NCBI GenBank assembly: GCA_016649615.1
Contig: JAENXK010000004.1
Coordinates: 1-45,407 of the forward strand
From: Thermoleophilia bacterium
Lineage (GTDB): Bacteria > Actinomycetota > Thermoleophilia > Solirubrobacterales > 70-9
DNA length: 45,407 nt
Direction: 5' to 3'
Position 1 is the first letter of the stretch. Each line of letters starts with the position of its first letter. A program made the translations under genes and the position numbers. The notes beneath the pieces were generated by a model. The model did no database searches. It saw only the letters and a program-made list of their open reading frames with translations, and had not been told where the DNA came from. Shown here one piece after another: positions 18,312 through 25,725 of the stretch.

Positions 18312-18317
18312 TAGGCT
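18312..18317 (+). promoter_or_regulatory. -10 box TAGGCT of the GNAT gene
   Basis: TAGGCT ends 6 bases before the GTG at 18324, the same leaderless arrangement as several other genes in the window. Confidence 0.6.
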
Positions 18318-18323
18318 GGCCGG

Positions 18324-18794
18324 GTGAGCTATGCAGTCCGAGAGGCCGTCGTGGGCGAAGAGGAAGCGATCCTGCCGCTCTACGACTGGCTCTTCGCCGA
18401 TCCGGGTACCCGGCCTTCGGGCTGGGAGCCCGGCTGGGCCACCGCGGCGCTGGTGACGGCCCTGGAGGGCCATGAAACTGCCGTATTGGTGGCCCAGATG
18501 GGAGGGCAAGGGCGTTTTCTCGGCTTCTGCACCGCCTACATCGACCTGCCGTCGGTGCGTTACGGGACCCGCTGCTGGGTTGAAGACCTGGCGGTCGACC
18601 CCGGCCACAGGTCATCCGGAATCGGCAAGCTGCTGCTCGACCGGGCGGAGTCTTGGGCGGCCGGTCTCGGGGCGACCCACCTCGAGCTGGCCACCGGTGC
18701 CGCCCGGGTCGATTCCCAGCGGTTCTACGAATCCAGAAACCCTTCGGAGAAGAGCGTCATCTACCGATGGAGGCTGGATCCCCGGGGTTCCTGA
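18324..18794 (+). CDS. GNAT-family N-acetyltransferase
   Basis: The 156 residues have the GNAT core. A beta-strand [21 protein letters not shown] carries the acetyl-CoA pyrophosphate loop (HRSSGIG), and a C-terminal motif [18 protein letters not shown] closes the fold. The acceptor is unknown. It starts with GTG directly after a TAGGCT box and is probably leaderless. Its stop codon lies in a hairpin that separates it from mcd, so it may be transcribed apart from the acyl-CoA genes despite the shared strand. Confidence 0.82.
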   Translation: MSYAVREAVVGEEEAILPLYDWLFADPGTRPSGWEPGWATAALVTALEGHETAVLVAQMGGQGRFLGFCTAYIDLPSVRYGTRCWVEDLAVDPGHRSSGIGKLLLDRAESWAAGLGATHLELATGAARVDSQRFYESRNPSEKSVIYRWRLDPRGS

Positions 18795-18806
18795 CCCCGG
18801 TATTCT
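18782..18806 (+). terminator. Hairpin terminator after the GNAT gene, running into a -10-like box
   Basis: A perfect 7-bp stem CCGGGGT / ACCCCGG with a 5-base loop spans the GNAT stop codon and is followed by the T-rich TATTCTT. The same TATTCT (18801-18806) could serve as the -10 box for mcd, which starts 65 bases downstream. The element may both end one transcript and start the next. Confidence 0.5.
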
Positions 18807-18871
18807 TCAGTTTCTTGCGCGTTCGCCGACCGGGCGAGCCTCCATTTCCCCAGACCCTTCAAAGAGGAGCC

Positions 18872-20080
18872 ATGTCCCAAGCGAGCTACCAGGAGATGAC
18901 CGAGGACCAGAAGGCCATTATCGAGATGGTCCGTCAGTTCGTCGACGAGCAGATACTTCCCAACGCCGAAGAGTATGACCACGAGGACAAGTTCCCGGAG
19001 CCGATCGTCGAGCAGATGAAAGAACTCGGCCTCTTCGGGGTGACGGTTCCCGAGGAGTACGGCGGCATGGGGCTGGACCTGACCACCTACGCGATGATCG
19101 TCGAGGAACTCTCCCGCGGCTGGATCTCGATCTCGGGCGTGGTCAACACCCACTTCATCGGTTCCTACCTGCTGATGAAGTTCGGCACCGACGAACAGAA
19201 GCAGACCTTTCTCCCGAAGATGGCGACCGGCGAGATGCGGGCGGCCTTTTCGCTCTCCGAACCGGAAACCGGCTCTGACGTCCAGGCCATCAAGGCGAGC
19301 GCCAGGAAGGACGACGACGGCATGTGGGAGATCAACGGCCAGAAGATGTGGGTGACGAACGGCCTCGGCTCCAGCCTCGTGTTCGTCCTCGTCAAAAACG
19401 ACGCCGACGCCGACCCGCCTTACAAGGGCATGACCTGCTTCATCACAGAGAAGGAACCGTGGGTCGAGACCAATACCGGCGACTTCGCCGGACTGGTCGT
19501 GCCACCCAAGATCAAGAAGATGGGCTACAAAGGGGTCGAATCGACCGAGCTGGTCTACGACGGCTACCGCTGCCCGCCGGACCGTATCCTCGGTGGCGAG
19601 GAGGACGGTCTCGGGAAAGGTTTCACCCAGATGATGGACGCGCTCGAGGTCGGCCGCGTGAACGTCGCCGCCCGCGGCGTCGGGATCGCCCAGCGGGCCC
19701 TCGAGCTCGCTCTCCGCTACAGCCAAGAGCGCAAGACGTTCGGCAAGCCGATCGCCCAGCACCAGGCGATCCAGTTCAAGCTTGCCGACATGGCGACCAA
19801 GATCGAGGCCGCCCGTCTGGTGACCCGCAAGGCCTGCCGGATGAAAGATGCCGGCGAGCGCTCCGATCTCGAGGCCGGCATGGCCAAGCTGATCGCATCC
19901 GAGACCGGCAAGGAGTGCGTCGAAGACTGCTTCCGGATCCACGGTGGCTACGGCTACTCGAAGGAATACGAGATCGAGCGCCTTTACCGCGATGCCCCGC
20001 TGCTTCTGATCGGCGAAGGGACGTCGGAGATTCAGCGCATGGTGATCGGCAAGAAGCTGCTTCAGCGCCACAAGATCTGA
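18872..20080 (+). CDS. mcd: Acyl-CoA dehydrogenase, probable methylsuccinyl-CoA dehydrogenase
   Basis: This is a flavoprotein of 402 residues. It has the acyl-CoA dehydrogenase blocks FSLSEPETGSD, KMWVTNG, RVNVAARGVGIAQRAL, RKTFGKPIAQHQAIQF, IHGGYGYSKEYEIERLYRDAP and the catalytic-base region GEGTSEIQR. On sequence alone it could be a short-chain dehydrogenase. The position between mcl and the MaoC hydratase makes oxidation of methylsuccinyl-CoA to mesaconyl-CoA the likeliest job. It has the ordinary length and lacks the long N-terminal extension of proteobacterial Mcd. The ATG at 18872 has an AGAGGAG ribosome site; upstream starts would run into the GNAT gene. Confidence 0.85.
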   Translation: MSQASYQEMTEDQKAIIEMVRQFVDEQILPNAEEYDHEDKFPEPIVEQMKELGLFGVTVPEEYGGMGLDLTTYAMIVEELSRGWISISGVVNTHFIGSYLLMKFGTDEQKQTFLPKMATGEMRAAFSLSEPETGSDVQAIKASARKDDDGMWEINGQKMWVTNGLGSSLVFVLVKNDADADPPYKGMTCFITEKEPWVETNTGDFAGLVVPPKIKKMGYKGVESTELVYDGYRCPPDRILGGEEDGLGKGFTQMMDALEVGRVNVAARGVGIAQRALELALRYSQERKTFGKPIAQHQAIQFKLADMATKIEAARLVTRKACRMKDAGERSDLEAGMAKLIASETGKECVEDCFRIHGGYGYSKEYEIERLYRDAPLLLIGEGTSEIQRMVIGKKLLQRHKI

Positions 20081-20094
20081 GCGCCGCAGGGGTC

Positions 20095-20539
20095 GTGCAG
20101 AGCGAGGCGGGAACCCAGGACGAGTACCTCGACAGCCTCCCGGAGGAGCGCCGCGAGGCGATCGCCGAGGTTCGGGAAACGATCCTGCGAAACCTCCCCG
20201 AAGGTTACGAAGAGACCATGCAGTACGGAATGCTGAGCTACGTGATTTCGCTCGGGCGCTACCCGGAGACCTAACGGTCAGCCACTCGGCTATGTGGCCC
20301 TGGCCTCGCAAAAGCGCTACATGTCGCTCTACCTGATGGGGACCTACGGCGAGGTCGACGGGCGCAACTGGTTCGAGGCCGAGGCCGCGAAACGCGGCGC
20401 CAAACTCGATATCGGCAAGGCCTGTGTCCGGTTCAAGCGGATCGAGGACCTGCCGCTCGACCTGGTCGGGGAAGCGGTGGCAATGATCGGAGTCGAGGAT
20501 TTCATCGAGAAGTACGAACGGAGCCGGCCGGGGGACTGA
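20095..20539 (+). pseudogene. DUF1801-domain gene broken by a two-base deletion
   Basis: Two adjoining frames together give one DUF1801 protein. The first (GTG 20095) reads EYLDSLPEERREAI, then MQYGMLSYVISLGRYPET, then TAA at 20272-20274. The second frame resumes with GQPLGYVALASQKRYMSLYL and runs to 20539. The expected join is RYPETYNGQPL. The bases ACCTAACGGTCAG look like ACCTACAACGGTCAG minus two bases. The repaired gene would encode about 148 residues, normal for the family. DUF1801 proteins resemble iron-chaperone YdhG-like domains; their role is unclear. Either a recent pseudogene or a sequencing/assembly error. Confidence 0.8.
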
Positions 20540-20573
20540 GCCGAAAGCGCCCGGTCCCTGATAGACAGTCAAT

Positions 20574-20939
20574 ATGGCATCAACTGCACAGCTGATCGAG
20601 CAGGCCGTCACGCACCTGCAGGAGGAGGTTCCGGCCCTCAAGAAGCTGAAGCTGGTCTTCGGGCTGGATCTCAGGGCCAAGGGAGACACGCAGACCTACC
20701 GGGTCGAGGTTCCCGGTCCTGAAGTGAGCAAGGGACGAGGAGAGGATGAACGCTGCCGGATCGAGATCGACCGGGCACAGTTCAACCAGTTGGCCGACGA
20801 AAAGAGCACCGTCGGGTCGTACCGGCGCGCCGCGGAGACGGGCCATATCCGCTTCGACGGTGATCCGAACGTCGCCAAGCTGATCATCAGGGTCTTCGAG
20901 ACCCATGAGCAGCGGGCCAAAGTAAAAAAGGTCCATTGA
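20574..20939 (+). CDS. Small SCP2-like protein
   Basis: The 121 residues have a pattern resembling sterol-carrier-protein-2-like domains: an acidic/basic beta half ending in the helix and turn SYRRAAETGHIRFDGDPNVAKLI, where GxIxxxGDxxxxxKL is typical. These proteins bind lipids or acyl groups non-covalently. It lies 54 bases before the MaoC hydratase in the acyl-CoA gene island, so a ligand-carrier role would fit, but this is inference. A TAGACA box ends 6 bases before the ATG. Confidence 0.55.
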   Translation: MASTAQLIEQAVTHLQEEVPALKKLKLVFGLDLRAKGDTQTYRVEVPGPEVSKGRGEDERCRIEIDRAQFNQLADEKSTVGSYRRAAETGHIRFDGDPNVAKLIIRVFETHEQRAKVKKVH

Positions 20940-20993
20940 GAACCAATCAGGACCGCTGACGCGGTCCACCAAACAAGGAAAGTCACCAGACCC

Positions 20994-21539
20994 ATGAGTG
21001 AAGAGTCAACCAGCGAGTTCACGACCGACCAGGCCGAGCGCGAAGCGACCGGGGCCCATTCCTACGGCCGCTATCTCGAGGAATTCGAGGTGGGAGCCAC
21101 CTACAAGCACTGGCCCGCCAAGACGGTCACCGAGAGCGACGACCACCTTTTCTGCCTGATAACCATGAATCACCATCCGCTGCACCTGAACGACGTGTAC
21201 GCGGCCGAATCGCAGCAGAAGCAGAACGTCGTGGTCGGCCCGCTGGTCTACTCGCTGGCCCTGGGCATGTCGGTTTCAGACGTTTCAGGCAAAGCGATCG
21301 CCAACCTGGCGACCGAGGAGCTGAGCCACCCGAATCCGGTCTTCCATGGCGACACCCTGTTCTGCGAGTCCGAGGTCCTCGACGTCCGTCCCTCGAAGTC
21401 GAAGCCCGACCGCGGCATCGTCAAGGTTCATACGCGTGTCCTGAACCAGGACGGCGTCCTGGTCGCCGAGTTCAAGCGAACGGTGCTGATCCCGCGCAAG
21501 GAGCATGGCGCGGCTCACACCGAAGGCAACGTCGAGTAG
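20994..21539 (+). CDS. mch: MaoC-like hydratase, probable mesaconyl-CoA hydratase
   Basis: A hotdog-fold protein of 181 residues. Landmarks are GRYLEEFEVGATYKHWPAKT, TESDDHLFCLITMNHHPLHLN (the R-hydratase-like catalytic Asp/His region), VVGPLVYSLALGMSVSDVSG and NPVFHGDTLFCESEVL. It closely resembles, from memory, the short MaoC protein encoded next to ccr and meaA in Streptomyces, and is about half the length of proteobacterial Mch. It should hydrate mesaconyl-CoA to beta-methylmalyl-CoA, the substrate of the nearby mcl product. It follows the SCP2-like gene by 54 bases. Confidence 0.85.
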   Translation: MSEESTSEFTTDQAEREATGAHSYGRYLEEFEVGATYKHWPAKTVTESDDHLFCLITMNHHPLHLNDVYAAESQQKQNVVVGPLVYSLALGMSVSDVSGKAIANLATEELSHPNPVFHGDTLFCESEVLDVRPSKSKPDRGIVKVHTRVLNQDGVLVAEFKRTVLIPRKEHGAAHTEGNVE

Positions 21540-21552
21540 TCAAAGGGCGACG

Positions 21553-21581
21553 GCCGGGACCGGGCAGCGTCAGCTCCCGGC
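21553..21581. terminator. Hairpin between convergent mch and the Cys-rich hypothetical gene
   Basis: A perfect 7-bp stem GCCGGGA / TCCCGGC with a 15-base loop lies in the 53-base convergent gap. There is no T-run, so it is a weak prediction. Confidence 0.35.
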
Positions 21582-21592
21582 TGTCCGCGGCG

Positions 21593-22159
21593 CTAGTGGG
21601 GGCTGTCTGAGGCGTGGGCCGGGGGGCGGGACTCTTCGGCCAGGGAAGTGATTTCGAGAGCACCGCAGGCGGCGCCATCAAGAACTTCGGTCGCCTCCTC
21701 CGGCGAACGGGCGTACAGCTCGACCAGCAGGTGAACCGAGATCTGGTCGTCGTGGTGCTTGTGAAAACGCACATGGGTGAAGAACTCGCGGATGCCGGGA
21801 TCGCCGAGTGCGCCGTAGGTCAGTGCCTCGACTGCGTCCGGTCCTGAGCAGGCCTCGACCTGATCGGCGCCGACCGTGACGGTGCAGGAGGCGATCCAGG
21901 GGGTTCCGGCGACCATTCGCTCCCAGCGGTCCTCGATCGGGACGACTCGTTCCCCGTCAAAGGTCAGGTGCGGCTGATCGTGCATGCAGTCGAGGCACTG
22001 GACCACCGATTCCTGAATTTCGTCCACCCCCTCGGCCGGGGCTCCCGATTCGGAATCGACCCTGCGGATCGCGTCGTAGTGGTACTGGACCTCGAGGTTC
22101 CGGGACCAGCAGCGATAACAGCGGAGCCACGACGATATTTCACCGTTCATGGCTTCCAT
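21593..22159 (-). CDS. Hypothetical protein with a probable zinc ribbon
   Basis: The 188 residues carry two CxxC knuckles, C14-YR-C17 and C55-LD-C58, spaced as in a zinc ribbon. A mixed alpha/beta region follows, with a His-rich stretch FFTHVRFHKHHDD and a C-terminal ELYARSPEEATEVLDGAACG. No known family is recognised. It ends the minus-strand unit ecm-vkor-dsbA, 24 bases after dsbA, so it may be co-transcribed. A second ATG nine bases downstream (MNGEIS) is an alternative start. Confidence 0.6.
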   Translation of the reverse strand: MEAMNGEISSWLRCYRCWSRNLEVQYHYDAIRRVDSESGAPAEGVDEIQESVVQCLDCMHDQPHLTFDGERVVPIEDRWERMVAGTPWIASCTVTVGADQVEACSGPDAVEALTYGALGDPGIREFFTHVRFHKHHDDQISVHLLVELYARSPEEATEVLDGAACGALEITSLAEESRPPAHASDSPH

Positions 22160-22183
22160 TCCTGCGCCCGGGAGGGTCCGGCG

Positions 22184-22939
22184 CTACTGGGCCTGATTGA
22201 TCGCCTTGATCAGTTCGTCGGCTGAATTGGCGGGAACAACCTCGACTTTGCCCTTGCTGTCCCGAATCGCAAACGACGGGGTGCCGGTCAGGCCGAGCTT
22301 GCTGGCCTGTTCATCGGTTGCCGCAAGATCATCGTCCCAGCGCGGATCGTTGCGATCCTCCTCCCACTTGTCGATGTCGGGGACGCCGGCCTTCTCGGCG
22401 ATGCCCTTGAGGAAGTCGTCGGTCACGTAGCCGGAGTTCTCAAAGCCCTGGTCGGCGTAGAAGTTCTCGACGAATTGCCAGTATTTGCCCTGCAGCGAAG
22501 CTGCCAGCGACGCCCTGGCCGCAGTAACCGAGTCTTCGCCGAGGATCGCCCAGTTCTGGAATTCAAAGTTGGCGGTGCCGTCCTTGACCGGCCCGGAGAC
22601 CACGTCCGGAACGATCGTTTCGGAGGCCTGCTTGCAGGACGGGCACTGCAGGTCGCCGAACTCGATCAGAGTGACTTTGGATGCCGGGTCGCCGAGAACG
22701 GTTCCTTCCTGTGGGATTCCGGCCAGCAGTTCGTCGACCTCGCCGCTGCTCTTTGCCGGCTCGTCCGAACCGGAGCTCGAAACGACGATTGCGACGACGA
22801 TCGCGATGACCGCGACGAATATCGCGGCACCGATGATCTTGACCATGTTCTGGCGGCGATCGGTCCCTTTGGCGGCGGACTCTGCCGCCAGGCGCTTTTC
22901 GCGGAGTTCTTTTCTCTTCTGCTGCGGTCCGGTAGCCAT
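22184..22939 (-). CDS. Membrane-anchored DsbA-like thiol oxidoreductase
   Basis: The 251 residues begin with a basic cytoplasmic tail, then one transmembrane helix at about 33-54. The thioredoxin-fold domain has FGDLQCPSC (C99-P-S-C102), the helical insertion typical of DsbA, and the cis-proline loop LTGTPSFAI. It should introduce disulfides in exported proteins and be re-oxidised by the VKOR protein encoded 16 bases upstream. The mature extracytoplasmic proteins in this window with paired cysteines would be natural clients. Confidence 0.88.
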   Translation of the reverse strand: MATGPQQKRKELREKRLAAESAAKGTDRRQNMVKIIGAAIFVAVIAIVVAIVVSSSGSDEPAKSSGEVDELLAGIPQEGTVLGDPASKVTLIEFGDLQCPSCKQASETIVPDVVSGPVKDGTANFEFQNWAILGEDSVTAARASLAASLQGKYWQFVENFYADQGFENSGYVTDDFLKGIAEKAGVPDIDKWEEDRNDPRWDDDLAATDEQASKLGLTGTPSFAIRDSKGKVEVVPANSADELIKAINQAQ

Positions 22940-22955
22940 ATACGGGTGATCCTAC

Positions 22956-23429
22956 CTAACTGCCGGGCCCGGGTACCGGGTCTGTTCCGTCCTGGTCCGG
23001 CGGTTGCTGGTCGAGCCCGAAGTAGCCCAGCACACGGGCCGTGTTGACCGCGAACAGCAGGGTCATCACGGTCGCGCTGGCGATGCACCACTGGCAGATC
23101 GCCTCGATCACGAAGAACTCGAGATAGGTCAGATAGAGGCTGAAGCCGAAGCCGAACAGTGAGAGCACAAACGCGGTTATCCGGCCGGGATCTCCCCGCC
23201 AGAGCGTGGCCCCGAGAATCGAGGCGTACCCGACCAGCCCGAAGACCGAAACGTGGATTCCGATTATCTCCGAGTACTTGCTCTTTTCCACCGTCGCGCA
23301 GCCGGTACTGCCGCCCACGCACTGGGGGATGCCGCCACCGGCCACGGTGATCGCCACCGAGCCGGCGATGCCCAGCCCCAGCAGGCAGAGCACGGCAGCC
23401 GCGATCCTGAGGTGTCGCTCGGAGGGCAT
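22956..23429 (-). CDS. Vitamin K epoxide reductase (VKOR) family protein
   Basis: A 157-residue membrane protein with four or five helices. It carries all four redox cysteines: the loop pair C37 and C44 in PQCVGGSTGC, and the active-site pair C112-QW-C115. VKOR homologues replace DsbB in many actinobacteria and pass electrons from DsbA to quinone. The direct link with the DsbA-like gene supports that role. Its start is 24 bases after the ecm stop. Confidence 0.88.
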   Translation of the reverse strand: MPSERHLRIAAAVLCLLGLGIAGSVAITVAGGGIPQCVGGSTGCATVEKSKYSEIIGIHVSVFGLVGYASILGATLWRGDPGRITAFVLSLFGFGFSLYLTYLEFFVIEAICQWCIASATVMTLLFAVNTARVLGYFGLDQQPPDQDGTDPVPGPGS

Positions 23430-23453
23430 CGGGAATCCTGGGCCGGCTCGCCG

Positions 23454-25451
23454 CTAGGCCCTGGCTCCGGCCGGCTCATGGCGCCGGGCGACCAGTTCGA
23501 CCATCTCGCCCATGATCTCGTTCATGTCGAAATCCTTTGGCGTATAGACCCCGGAGACCCCTTGGCGGAGTAGATCCCCGGCGTCTTCGGGCGGGATGAT
23601 CCCTCCGGCCACCACGGGAATTTCGAGCCCCTCCGCGGCCAATAGCCTGACCACTTCAGGAACCAGCTCCAAGTGGGATCCGGAGAGGATCGAAAGGCCG
23701 ACCAGGTCCACATCTTCCTGAAGCGCAGACTCGACGATCTGCTCCGGGGTCAGCCTGATTCCCTGGTAGACGACTTCCATGCCGACGTCCCTGGCTCGCA
23801 GCGCTATCTGCTCGGAGCCGTTGGAGTGACCGTCCAGCCCGGGCTTGCCGACCAGAATCCTGACCCTGTGGCCGATCTGCTCCGAGACCTGGTCCACCTG
23901 GGCCCTGGTCTCGGCCAGCACGTCCCGGTCCCCGGCCGGTGCGGCGCCACTCACCCCGGTCGGGCCGCGGTAGGCACCGAATACACCGCGAAGGGTCTCG
24001 GCCCACTCACCGGTGGTTGCACCGGCCTTTGCGGCCGCAATCGTGGCCGGCATGATGTTCTCCTCTTCTGCTTCGGCCACTCGTGCGACCTCTGCCAGCG
24101 CGGAGTCGACGGCGCTCTGGTCGCGATCGCGGCGCCAGGCCTCGAGAGCCTCGATCCGCTCGCGCTCGACCTCGGGATCCGGCTTCATTATGCCGCCGTC
24201 GACACCTTTGGTCAGGGGTGACTCTTCGGTCTCGACATAGCTGTTGAGGCCGACCACCTTCTGTTCGCCGTTCTCGATCCGGGCGAACCGTTCGCGGTGG
24301 GACTCGACCAGGCTGGCCTTCATGTAGGGGACCGCGGCGACGGCGCCTCCCTTTTCTGCGACGACGTCCATCTCCCTGTGGGCGCCGGTGGTGAATTCTT
24401 CAACCAGGCCCTCCATCACCTGCGAGCCCTCGAAGATGTCGGGGTACTCGAGCATGTCGGTCTCGTAGGCGAGAACCTGCTGGATCCTGAGACTCCACTG
24501 CTGATCCCAGGGGCGGGGGAGACCCATCGCCTCGTTCCAGGCGGGAAGCTGAAGCGCCCGGGCCCGGGCATCACGGGCAAGGGTCACGGCCAGTGCTTCA
24601 AGCACTATCCGCTGGACGTTGTTCTCCGGCTGGGCCTCGGTCAGGCCGAGCGAGTTGACCTGAACCCCGTAGCGGAAACGCAGCATCTTTTCGTCCGTGA
24701 CCCCGTAGCGTTCACGGCCGATTTCGGTCCAGATCCGGCCCATCGTCTTCAACTTGGCGATCTCCTCGATGAAGCGGATACCGGCGTTCACGAAGAAGGA
24801 AATCCGGCCGAAGACCTTGGGGAAGTCCTCGTCGGCCACCTGGCCCCGGGCCTTGACTTCGTCGAGCACGGCGACTGCGGTCGAGATCGAATAGGCGATC
24901 TCCTGGATCGGGGTGGCGCCGGCCTCCTGCAGGTGGTAGCTGCAGATGTTGACCGGATTCCAGCTCGGCACCTCGTTCACGGTAAAGGCGACCATGTCGG
25001 CGATCAGCCGCATCGAAGGCTCTGGCGGGAAAGCGTAGGTGCCACGCGAGAGGTACTCCTTGATGATGTCGTTCTGGGTCGTGCCCTTGAGCTCCGCCCG
25101 GTCTACGCCGGTCTCTTCGGCCGCGGCGACGTAGAGGCCGAGCATCCAGGCAGCGACCGCGTTGATCGTCATCGACGTATTCATCGTGCCCAGCGGGATC
25201 TGGTCCATCAGCGCCTCCATGTCGCCGAGGTGGGCCACCGAGACGCCGACCTTGCCGACCTCGCCGCGGGCGAGGATGTGATCGGGGTCATAGCCGGTCT
25301 GGGTAGGCAGATCGAAGGCGACCGAGAGCCCGGTCTGGCCTTTGGCAAGGTTGTTCCGGTACAGCTCGTTCGACCGGCGGGCATCGGAGTGGCCCGCGTA
25401 GGTGCGCATCACCCAGGGGCGGTCGCTTTCGGGCAGGCGGTGTTCGCTCAT
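23454..25451 (-). CDS. ecm: Ethylmalonyl-CoA mutase (MeaA-like)
   Basis: A coenzyme-B12-dependent mutase converting ethylmalonyl-CoA to methylsuccinyl-CoA. The 665 residues have an N-terminal TIM barrel with RPWVMRTYAGHSDARRSN, LSVAFDLPTQTGYDPDH and GTTQNDIIKEYLSRG. The DLPTQ-GYDPDH wording matches Ecm/MeaA rather than methylmalonyl-CoA mutase (DLATHRGYDSDH). A C-terminal B12 domain has the DxHxxG motif in GKPGLDGHSNG, followed by LSGSH and GGIIPPED. The ATG at 25451 is preferred over longer readings because the conserved region begins just after it. A TATCTT box 7 bases upstream suggests a leaderless mRNA. The vkor gene follows 24 bases after its stop. Confidence 0.92.
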   Translation of the reverse strand: MSEHRLPESDRPWVMRTYAGHSDARRSNELYRNNLAKGQTGLSVAFDLPTQTGYDPDHILARGEVGKVGVSVAHLGDMEALMDQIPLGTMNTSMTINAVAAWMLGLYVAAAEETGVDRAELKGTTQNDIIKEYLSRGTYAFPPEPSMRLIADMVAFTVNEVPSWNPVNICSYHLQEAGATPIQEIAYSISTAVAVLDEVKARGQVADEDFPKVFGRISFFVNAGIRFIEEIAKLKTMGRIWTEIGRERYGVTDEKMLRFRYGVQVNSLGLTEAQPENNVQRIVLEALAVTLARDARARALQLPAWNEAMGLPRPWDQQWSLRIQQVLAYETDMLEYPDIFEGSQVMEGLVEEFTTGAHREMDVVAEKGGAVAAVPYMKASLVESHRERFARIENGEQKVVGLNSYVETEESPLTKGVDGGIMKPDPEVERERIEALEAWRRDRDQSAVDSALAEVARVAEAEEENIMPATIAAAKAGATTGEWAETLRGVFGAYRGPTGVSGAAPAGDRDVLAETRAQVDQVSEQIGHRVRILVGKPGLDGHSNGSEQIALRARDVGMEVVYQGIRLTPEQIVESALQEDVDLVGLSILSGSHLELVPEVVRLLAAEGLEIPVVAGGIIPPEDAGDLLRQGVSGVYTPKDFDMNEIMGEMVELVARRHEPAGARA

Positions 25452-25458
25452 ACGACAG

Positions 25459-25464
25459 AAGATA
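25459..25464 (-). promoter_or_regulatory. -10 box TATCTT of ecm
   Basis: On the minus strand TATCTT ends 7 bases before the ecm ATG, and no ribosome site is visible. This is consistent with leaderless transcription of the key pathway gene. Confidence 0.5.
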
Positions 25465-25510
25465 CTGCGAACGTCGCCAATTACCCCCGGCCATGGGGTC
25501 AGCGATCCGC

Positions 25511-25544
25511 CGGGAGTCGCTGCCACCGCCCGGAAGTCACTGCC
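25511..25544. repeat. Short direct repeat in the ecm upstream region
   Basis: CGGGAGTCGCTGCC (25511-25524) and CGGAAGTCACTGCC (25531-25544) match at 12 of 14 positions with a 20-base period, close to two helical turns. They lie about 50-85 bases upstream of the ecm -10 box, where an activator could bind. The rest of the 274-base gap shows no gene. Confidence 0.35.
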
Positions 25545-25713
25545 GATTCCGTCCGGGCCCCGGCGCAACTCTGGTTGGCCTCTTCGGCCCGGTCTGCGGC
25601 CGAAACGGTCCCTGGACGGACTCCATTGCCGCCGCGGCCGAATCTGAAACGGGCCCGAGCGGCATTTTCCCGTTCTCGACCCGGGGCCGCACCCTTTCGG
25701 AGGTCGGTGTGTT

Positions 25714-25719
25714 TAGGCT
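25714..25719 (+). promoter_or_regulatory. -10 box TAGGCT of the secreted-protein gene
   Basis: TAGGCT ends 6 bases before the ATG at 25726. It is another leaderless-type arrangement. Confidence 0.6.
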
Positions 25720-25725
25720 TTTTGT

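Noticed and set aside
18761-20689. 642-codon minus-strand open frame opposite mcd
   Set aside because: It mirrors the conserved acyl-CoA dehydrogenase and shows no motif of its own.
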